Part shown: in pieces, positions 35,601 to 45,300 of the stretch
Layout of the letters: the number at the start of each line of letters is the position of its first letter
Numbering within the stretch: the stretch's first letter is position 1
NCBI GenBank assembly: GCA_963576725.1
Contig: OY755236.1
Location: 64,392,636-64,456,635, forward strand
Reading direction: 5' to 3'
Length of the DNA: 64,000 nucleotides
DNA from: Azorinus chamasolen
Lineage: Eukaryota; Mollusca; Bivalvia; Cardiida; Solecurtidae
Position numbers and translations under genes: made by a program
Notes under the pieces: generated by a model
The model's input: the letters and a program-made list of their open reading frames with translations, nothing else
Databases searched by the model: none
What the model was told of the DNA's origin: nothing

Positions 35601-36776
35601 TATATGCGCCAGTCCTTCTGTACCTTGGTCCTCAGCACTTTTGTACGCACATTTCTTCTTTCGTGAGAAATGGCGGGTGATTGAGTTGCACCGTGGCTGG
35701 ATGAACCTGATGGATGTAAACTTAAAAGGGACCACTGAATATTTCACAGAGTATAGATACGTAAAGGGACTGATTTTCCAAGTGTGCTGCAAACTCAGCC
35801 ATTTTGATGGCCATAGAACATATGTTAACCTCTTTCGACGGGTGGACAAGATATAGGGTATGCTTCCTTCGTCAAGGAAAGATATGTTTGTCAGTACCAT
35901 GACATACTAACTTATTCCAGGTATTGAGGTATATCTGATAATTAGTAATTGTTTGTGGCAATAACATATAGATTGTTGTCATCACAGATATGGAAGGTTA
36001 CTCATAGCCAGCGGCACTGAATATGCCTATGAGTTCATTGTTGAGTTAGAGTGGGTACCTATGGCCAGTAAAGTGGCCAATCAATATCCGGGATATTCAT
36101 GTTCCCACAAATGTAGAAAGGGTTTTGTCATGGGTACTGCTGGCGTAGGTAAAATATTTCAATTCGTTATATAAAAACATCGCCATACTCACCAGGAGCT
36201 ATGGTGTTTCAATCGCTAATGATACAGACAGCTGATATAAGACATAGAGTACAATAAAACATACCAATATTACACTGAGATTATTGCAATAAGAGGTTTA
36301 TCTTCTGGCGTTTCATTATCATCTCTAAATGATACATCTGCGTGAAGAGGTACTATAATTTGCACAGATTTGCATCAAAGTTATAAACATAAAGTATGAT
36401 AATGTACCGTACATGTATTTAAAACGATATTTTCTGAACTTGCAATCATCACTGGTCACTCAAAACTTCCTGAAATGGGCCATAAATATCTGTATACTTA
36501 CTGTGGAGACATTGCTAAGAAATTAAATGCAAAAAAATATTGAAATTGTCAAAATTACGGCTTTGTTATACTATTATAGAGATTTTATTACATTTTTGCA
36601 CTCATTTGACCTTTGACCTAGTTTCTGACCTTCAAAGAAGGTTTTGGCAGTGGCATGGGCCAAAACCATAAATGATTAATATCTGGCAACACAATTATGG
36701 TATTCAAACATTTCTACTAAAAAATGCCATGGACCTCGAAAAATAAGCGACTTTTTACACCTCGGATGCCCAACTA

Positions 36777-37170
36777 ATATAAGGAAAATTAGGCAGCATT
36801 TCAAATGGGCCACACAGCTCTTGCCAAGAAGATTATATTGGCAGCCAGAGTTTTACATAGAGCTCAATTCTTTGAACAAAAACGAAGAAGACCTCACAAG
36901 AACCATTTCCGTGAACTTTGGTCAAAGTTAGTAAATGTGTTTTAGAGAAGATGTTGTTCAAGTAAATTGTTGCTGTATGATGATGTACTACTATGGACAA
37001 AGTACTATCACAAAAGCTCACCATGAGCACTTCATGCCCAGGTGTGCAAAAAAGAAACTCAAGCACTAACTTATTTGTCAAACAAAACTTTGTGTCTAAA
37101 TGCACTATGTCAATAAAATATTTTGTGAACAAAGCAAGCATCAAATGTCTACTTCAGTTCTCACATTTTG
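36777..37170. other. No gene recognised
   Basis: Overlapping open frames on both strands (about 90-100 codons) have no recognisable domain. Confidence 0.4.
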
Positions 37171-37510
37171 TTTTTTCTTTTATTTCCTTTCAAAAATACA
37201 ATCAGGTTATCAAACAGTTTGGAATCATTAACCCCCAGACCCAAACTCTTTGCACTTGTTATCCTGAATAACATCACTAGACTAGTGTGCCACCATTTTT
37301 CAATTAAACAATTTGTGTGTACTGAAAATGTGCAAAACAGCCTCTTTAATTTTGCACAAAATTGCCATCTGCTACATTGTTCAAAGTTATTTTTTCTTAC
37401 ATTTTTCTTCAAAAATACAATCAGTGTCAAACAGTTTGGATCCAGATTAGTTACTCTAGTTTCATCTAGATCCAAACTGTTTGCAAATGTTGAACATGAA
37501 TTCATCAATA
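37171..37510. mobile_element. Family D-type inverted repeats
   Basis: TTTCCTTTCAAAAATACAAT and CAAACAGTTTGGATCCAGAT...CATCTAGATCCAAACTGTTT arms give a hairpin at 37430-37480. Near-symmetrical open frames on opposite strands are a product of the inverted repeat. Confidence 0.55.
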
Positions 37511-37675
37511 ACACACAAAGACTTAAAATGACAACTTGTCTAACAGGTTGTTGCTTTACACACATTATATGACACTAAGAGTTCATGACAAAGTTATATT
37601 TGTAATGCAATGACAATGAGGACCAATTCATAATAACCCTTTCAATGCTGAACATTCAGAATGGTCCATCAATGT

Positions 37676-37909
37676 TTAACCCTTTACTCCATCAATACAC
37701 TTTTCTACGCCTTTGCAAATGGAGTAGACCCAGATCAGATGGCTCCTGTAGGAGTGTGATCAGGTTCTGCTCTGTTAGCGTATGAAATAATATCGATATG
37801 ATTCTACAATTCTGCCATGGTAAAAAATCCCAGTGTTATTAAACATAATCTGATCAATATTTATGATATCATTATTTCTTTCATGAATATTCACGGAGTA
37901 AAGGGTTAA
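37676..37909. mobile_element. Family A MITE, complete
   Basis: TTAACCCTTTACTCCATCAA to CACGGAGTAAAGGGTTAA. The hairpin is shortened on the right (GATGGCTCCTGTAGGAGTG). Confidence 0.75.
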
Positions 37910-37949
37910 CTATATGAGTCCTCTCAGTATAAAAGGTGAAGACTTGCAA

Positions 37950-38378
37950 GATGGTTTGAATGACAAATAGTGCTGATCAGAGGGCTCCAAGAGGAGTCCT
38001 CTGATCTGGTTCGACAATGTTTTCAAATACCAGTGAGCGTGTTCCGCATTCAATGGGTTAAATAATAAACACAAGCCATTATTATTTAATTAACATTAAA
38101 TGAACATCATCAGGAGAAAAAGCATCTTTGGAGTTAGTAATCAATGTAGACCCAGACTGGTCAGCACATTTGAAATACAGTAGAACCAGGTCCTGTAGGA
38201 GCCATCTGATCAGGGTCTGCTCTGTTCAGATTGTTTGCATATGGAATTAGATGAATCTAATTCAACAGTTTCTGCAATGGCCAAAAAATCATTATGTTAT
38301 TAAATATTATAAAAGTCGCTATTTCTTACATCATTTTACATGAATACTCATCAGGCAATTACACTTTCAAAGGGTTAA
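37950..38378. mobile_element. Family E and family A remnants
   Basis: E hairpin CAGAGGGCTCCAAGAGGAGT...CCTCTGATCTGG (37978-38010), then an A right half ending TTCAAAGGGTTAA at 38378. Confidence 0.55.
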
Positions 38379-38627
38379 CCCTTTCCCTGTTCTATGTTTA
38401 TGCCAAATTTCAATACCTACTGAATATTCATGGACAAAATAGTTATAATTAGATCTAGAAAGTGGAACATTATAGCCATTTTAGAAAGTAAAGGGACAGA
38501 TCTATCGATTTCCTTCAGCAAACAGAGCAGACCCTGATCAGATGGCTCCTATAGGAGATCTGATCTGATCTGGGTCTACTCTGTTTGCAAATGTGTGAAA
38601 ACACGTTTATATAAGGGAAAGGGTTAA
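38375..38627. mobile_element. Family A MITE, complete
   Basis: TTAACCCTTTCCCTGTTCTA to AAGGGAAAGGGTTAA. It shares its left TTAA with the preceding copy and its right TTAA with the following one. Confidence 0.8.
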
Positions 38628-38775
38628 CTACAATAATACGCCTTAAAACAGAGTAGACCCAGATCAGACAGCTCCTGTAGGAGCCATCTGAGCAGGTCCT
38701 ATTCTTTTTTTTTTGCCTATGGAATAATATAGATCTGATATTCTACAGTTTCTGTAGTGGCAAACAATTCCTGTG

Positions 38776-39021
38776 TTAACCCTTTATTCCATGAATATTC
38801 ATGTAACAAATAATGATATCATGAATATCAATTAGGTTATTTTTCATACGCATGAACACAGGAATTTTTACCATGGCAGAAACTTAAGAATCAGAACTTC
38901 CATAAATTCCATATTCAAACAGAGCAGACCCTGATCAGATGGCTCATACAGGAGCTGTCTGATCTGTGTCTACTCAGTTTGCAAAGGCATATAAAGGAGT
39001 GTTTATGGAGTAAAGGGTTAA
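38776..39021. mobile_element. Family A MITE, complete
   Basis: TTAACCCTTTATTCCATGAA to TTATGGAGTAAAGGGTTAA. Centre CAGATGGCTCATACAGGAGC plus TGTCTGATCTG. An A fragment precedes it (38628-38770). Confidence 0.75.
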
Positions 39022-39331
39022 TATCCTATTTTAAAAATGTGTCTAATAAATATTCATGATATCAGTATTTCTTACATGAATATTCAGAGTAAAAGGTTAA
39101 ATGCTCAGAAATAGTTCTCTATTGGTTGGCCATTGTCAAAGTTTTACTACATATGTCACTATAACACATTGTTGCCTTTGAGTGAAGGACACGTTCACAC
39201 CCTGATCAAGTGCCTCATCACATAAGCAGTCTCTGGATTGGGTCTATATTGTTTGCCTATTCCTAAAGGTATGTTTTCTCATGGTGCTATACATACATAA
39301 ACTATCACAGGAGGAAGCAACAGTATTCATG

Positions 39332-39395
39332 TTATCTAAACTGGTACACGGATATACTGTGTTCTGGAACATGGGTCAGGTTCAGCGACTGGTAC
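39332..39395 (-). CDS. GID4: GID4 coding exon 5 and stop
   Basis: Completes the split Trp codon, then [20 protein letters not shown] and TAA (39332-39334). The acceptor is TTTCAG. The ending matches the family's ...[15 protein letters not shown] type C-terminus. Confidence 0.94.
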
Positions 39396-42300
39396 CTGAA
39401 AGTACAATGTAAAATAAAAACACATACATTATGATGAAGATAGTATTCCAAAAACGGAATTAATATAATACATAATACATAAATACTTGAAATCTTTGAA
39501 AAAGGCCCTTAGTGGTCGAAATATTAGATGAGAGCTATTCAACTGTTTACATACATTGTGTATATCAACCCTTAGCCTGTCACATATTTTTATCATTCTA
39601 CTCTCTATGTATATTAATTAGGCAAATCTTTACAAAAATATACAGAGTTATATTGAAATAATTTCATAGGCAAAAGGATAGAGCATACAGGCATGGATTT
39701 TCCATGGCAAACAGTGCAGACCCAGATGAGAGAGCTCCTATAGGAGCTCTCTCATCTGGGTCTACACTGTTTGCAAATGCAACACTGTTTGCAAATGCAA
39801 CACTAGTTGTGACTGGCAGGCTATGGGTTAACATTTTGTACAGGGACATGCATGCACTATCATTTGTAAGGTCTGGTCAGGGTCTGCACTATTTGTTAAT
39901 CTAGGACTTAAATGCAGGTGGAAGCTTAGAGCAGGATAAAGGTTACATGGAAAGCTTTCTGCATCTAATCTACATGTATTACAAAAGAATCCACACATAG
40001 ACTAATACCTTGTTAACCATTTCCTTCATATAAACGTTTTTCCACACCAAACAGCGTAGACCCAGATCAGATGGTTTTTATAGGAGCGGCCTGATCAGAG
40101 TCAGCTCTGTTTGCTTATGAAATTATAAAAGACATTTATAGATCTGATTATTTAGTTTCAACAACAGTGGAAAAAATCCCTTTTCCATGTTCCATTTCAT
40201 TGATTTTGTTGATGAATATTTATGAGGTGAAGAAATCTTCAATAGGGAATGGGCTAATGCATCTGTAGGCTAAAGTCAATCAGCTTATCTATCTACCTCA
40301 TTAATATTCATGTGAGAAATAATAACATCATGGGTCTGCTCTGGATGCTTATGGGATAATATAAATGATTTAGTTTCTGCCACGGTCAAACATTCCTTTG
40401 TTTATCGGCATTCACAAAAAATAGTTAATGAATATTAATGAATCTTTGAATAAATATTCATGCAGTAAAGATATCAAAGAAGAATAAATATCTATCTACA
40501 GGTTATAGTTTCATCCGGGATTATGAAACACTTACCATTCAGAACTTCTGTGGTAGTAGTAACCTTCAATTGTGGCTGCTGATTTCTGGAAACAAATGTA
40601 GTAAAACCCAGCGAAGGAAGCTCCATTTATATCTTTTATTGTGTGGTCTGGTACAAGGAAATGTTCCTGAAATGACATCAAGTATTTTAACAGATCTATA
40701 AAACAGAAATCTTGAACCCTTTACTCCATAACGCCTTTGCAAACACAGTTGATCCCGATCAGATGATTCCTGTAAACAACATCATTCTGATCAGGGTCTG
40801 CTTTGTTTCCTTATGGAATTATACAGATCTGATTCTACAGATGTTACCATGGCAAAAACTTCCTGTTACTTTCTCAAAAACTTAGTGCCAGAAACTAAAA
40901 TGTTGGTGCCTACCTCTCAAATGCTACATACTCCAATCCAGTAACCAGATTTTTTTTGTTAAATGTGCAAAATGTTAATGCACAAATCAAACATTCTTTA
41001 TCAATAAAGTAATAATGAAAGATTTCCTATTTTTACAATACAACTAGGTATTGACCTTACATGAGGGTCTTTAATCCTTTCAACTTTGCGATGACTTTTG
41101 CAAAGTTTGTTACTCGACATCTCATCAGGATTCAAACTGTTTGACACTCAAACACTGGTTTTTAAACAGAATGGGACAAAATGTACTTTTAGAATTGTAG
41201 CAGACAACAATTTTGCAATCAAATATTCCTTAACTCATTACCTGATCATATTTATGTAAGAAATGAAATCATAAATGATGATAAGCTGATTTTTAAGAAT
41301 GGCATATGAAAACAGAATTTTTTGGCAATGGCACAGTCTGTAGAATCAGATCTATAGTATTTTATAAGCAGACAGCAGAAGCTGATCAGATGGCTCCAAT
41401 TGAAGCTGTCTGATCTGGAACTACTCTGTTTACAAAGCCATATCTATGAGGTATAGGATTACTGTTGAGAGGGTTTTTATCCCTTTCCCCAGAGATCCAG
41501 ATAAGATACGTAAATTAAAACAATTTCAAGAATGGCTTCTTTATTTCTCCACCAAAACCTATCCTGTGACCACTCTTTAGAATTGTCACAAAGAGATGAT
41601 TCTAAAGAGTGGTTACAGTATAAGGTTTGGTGTGGAGAACTGACAATTTTAGAATTTGGGTATGCACCCTTATCTGTAGCTCTGCTTTCCCTGTTCTAAG
41701 TTTATTCCAAATTTCGATACCTACTGAATATTCATGGACAAAATAGTTATTATAACGAAAAATGGAAGGTGGAAAATTGTAAGACATTTAAGAAAGTAAA
41801 GAAACAGATTTTTCAAATTCCTTTAGTAAACAGAGCAGATCCAGATCAGGGTCTCCTCTGTTTGCAAATGCATGAAAACATGTTTTTATGAAGGATGGTT
41901 AAAAAGGGGTTGCTTAGTCAGTTACTGCTGAGAAAAAGTATTGCGACTACAAAATTCTGGATTTTACTGTACATGAAAACATTTCTTACCTTCCATCTCA
42001 TAAACACAAAGTCTGTATTCTTTAGATCTTCATAATCAAACTTATCAGAATTAAAGTTTTTAAACTGATAAAACTGCAGGAATTTCCCCTGAAAAGAAAA
42101 AGTAAAGTCCATTACTAGACTTAATTTTGACTGAAGTGAGAGATCAATCCATATATACAAGAGTGTTTGAAAGAACACATGTGGTACCTGTTGGCAGAAG
42201 TGTGGCCAAAATATGGCATGACACAAAAAGTGTGATAGACAGACAGACAGATAAGTGATCAGGTGACACAAAAAGCCTTCGACCCTTTCCCTGGTTAACC

Positions 42301-45300
42301 CATTCCCTCATAGGATATTTTTAGATCCAACCTCTGTGAATAAATCTACCGAAAAGGAGCATTAACTAGAGAAAAGGATTTTTTTTTAGAATTTTGTAGT
42401 TCTGAAACCATTGTGATAAATAGAGCATTTACGCCTTAGGAGAAAATGCTCTATTTATCACAATGGTTTCAAAAAGTGACTTTTACAGAGGCGTAGAAAG
42501 GAATAATTACACCATGAATATTCATTAGCTAATTTTTTATGATGGCATATGTACACAGGATGTTTTGGCTCAGGCAGAGACTGTAGAATTAGATCTATAT
42601 TATGCCATAAGCAAACAGAGCAGACCCCAATCAGACGGCTCCTATAGCAGCTGCCTGATCTGGGTCTTGTCTATTTGCAAATGCATGAAAAGGTTTTTAT
42701 ATGAAGGAAAGGGTTAAAGCAAAACTCAATATCACAAACATGTAGATGTATAAAACTCAATATATTATGTAAAATGTACCATGTATGTTACAACTATACA
42801 AGGACTGAGTGTAAAACTGATCAGACAGAAAAGATTATATCCAAGAGGTTGCCAGTGCTTAATGTTAATTAACCCATTCCCTCATATTGACACCTTTTGA
42901 CGCCTCTATAAAAGTCACTTTTCAAAACTGCACAATTCTGAAATTTCCCTTTTCTCTAGTTAATGCTCCTTTTTGGTACATTTATTCAAAGATATAGGAT
43001 CTAAAAATAGTCTATGAGGTAATGGGTTAAAGAGTGTGAATAAATTTCTTTAGAAGGAATGGTTTATTTTACAATTCTAATCTAATAATAATCAAAGTAT
43101 AAATGCACAATTTAAACTGTTAAAGATTATATATCTTTTGTAATATAGGATTGTACAAATAAACCAAAAAATCAGCCTGCAGGCATTTCATTATGTAATC
43201 ATGGTCATGATTACTTTGCAAATGTGATCATTAATGGTGGTTACTTTGAAAACCAATTTAGAAAAGTACTGTAACTGTAATTTAAATCATTACATTTCAA
43301 TCAGATGAAAGTCTGGTATGATTGTTAGTTTGCTTTATTACCCAGTGTTTCCTATCAACTTCCTCGTCTGCATCCCATTTACGAGTCAAAAATGGATGTT
43401 TCTTGCTGATGATTTCTCCATCAAAAAACGTTGTTAGTGTTGGATACTCCTCTGTCAGACCCTTGATCTTTAAGTAACCACATAGATAGGAGGTCTGCAT
43501 GTCTACATGCTTGAATACAAATTGAAAGAATACAGATACTAATACATATAATTACACATGTAACAAAAACAGAAACTCTAGGTCAATGAATCATAGCTTG
43601 TTATGATTTTGTTCAAATAATTTTGTTGAAGCATTACTATTTTTTTTTAAAGTAGAAGCAACTTCTTGGCTTGAACTGGTGTGTGGTAAGGATTATGACA
43701 AACAAATTTCAGTATGTGTCCACATGTATATATACCAGAAATACAAGTTACGATAGCCATAGTGACAAGCAACTTCTTTCTGGTTATGTCCACTGGGTTA
43801 AAAACCCTACAATATAACCCTGCTGCAAGGTTATATTGTAGGGGTTTTAACCCTGGGGACACAAATGCTTGCTGATCCTGAGGCTCAAGAGAAAGTCTGG
43901 GAACACCTTTACTAACTAGAACTATCACTAAAGGTGATTAATACCCCCACCCACCACCTTATAAAAAGATCCAAAGACTTCAATACAAAAGGCGATAACT
44001 GCCAAAATGCTCATACTGTATAAAAGATCGAGATGTTCAACCAATCAATACAAAACACCACCATCATGTCTGAAGTCTAGTGTTTACCCTACTGCGAAAA
44101 CTGGGGGGAAAAATAGGGAAGAACTCGGTTAAGAGCCTTATTTATGATCTAGGTCTGCACTATTTGCTTGAGCAGAAATTGTGCATGTGATCACTGAACA
44201 CATCTGACTGGAAGAATGTACACTCTGCGAAAAGAAATGATACAGGAATTATACATAAAACCATAATGAAATTTCAATCAGGATCTACACAGTTAACCAA
44301 CAAGTAGCTTGAAATATTGATAAAACACTGATTCATTGAAGAAATATTTAATAAATGGCACAATTTAATTCTATCTAATATTACACAAACGAATGTTGAA
44401 TACAAATTTTAATTCATGAATTGCACATTTAAATTTTATGAAAACAAATCTATCAAATTGACAGTTTGTGATAATTGCCAGCACGCGCCTATTGGATAGG
44501 CCAACATAAAATGCTCTATATTATATCGATAAAACACCTATTTATAAATATTAATACACATAGAATCTACCACTTTTTATCAAATATAACATAATCTTGG
44601 TCTGAACAAAGATTTGGCAGTTTGCCATAATTGCCGACCTGTGCCTAATTGAACAGCTAACATCAAATACATAGCTGCGGCATAGGTGTGAAAACATAAT
44701 CCCTATGTAGTAATTAGGTTGAAAAAGCAACTTTGGGTTTACTATAAGTCAGTGTGTAGGTTTATCATCACTTGTACAGCCCTGCTGTACAAGCGTGCTG
44801 TTATGGCGACGTGGTAGAGTGCATGACTGCCAACCTGGCGACCTGGGTTGACGGGTTAGATCCTTGGTCTGAGCGGGTATGTTTCTTTATAAGAACACCT
44901 GGTTACATTTCACCATCATCATCTTCAGTTATCGCCTCACTCTGCGAAGAGCATACTCGCAATTTGGTTTAAAACTCATGCGCAACTGCCTGGTGGACTA
45001 TGTATATCTAAAAGTCTACTAATAACTATGTACATAGGATAAAAACTGATTAAAAACGGACAATGGTGTCTACAGGGTGCTGATGCCAGCAACAGCGGTT
45101 TTGAAACCTTCGAGTGTTGGCTGGCTCACTGCATGTTGTGGTAGGTGGTTCCACAGGACATGGCCACAGGCAAGAAGCTGGATTGATAGGCGGATTGGCG
45201 CCCAACAGAGGACTGTGACTGTATGTGCTCTGAGTTTGATTCCCAGTCATTCTCATACTCATAGAAATTCGGGACAAATTTCAGCTTGCTGGGGGAGTAT

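Larger units (their letters stand above)
32185..36776. mobile_element. Region bounded by diverged terminal inverted repeats
   Basis: Left end TAGTTGGGCATCC (32185-32197) is matched by inverted GGATGCCCAACTA (36764-36776). Homology continues inward for at least ~180 bp in diverged form, including CCATGGCATT...AGTAGAA, CCCATGCCAC and AGGTCAAAGGTCAA. ATA flanks both sides and could be a target duplication. The interior holds a decayed reverse transcriptase and a hAT-like insertion. It is either an old DNA transposon that took later insertions or two inverted copies of a repeat. Confidence 0.5.

Noticed and set aside
35452..35900. Overlapping ~115-134-codon frames on both strands
   Set aside because: They lie in or beside the decayed reverse transcriptase and do not match its reading frame or any other family.
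37161..37572. Paired 134-codon frames on opposite strands
   Set aside because: The symmetry comes from inverted repeats of family D.
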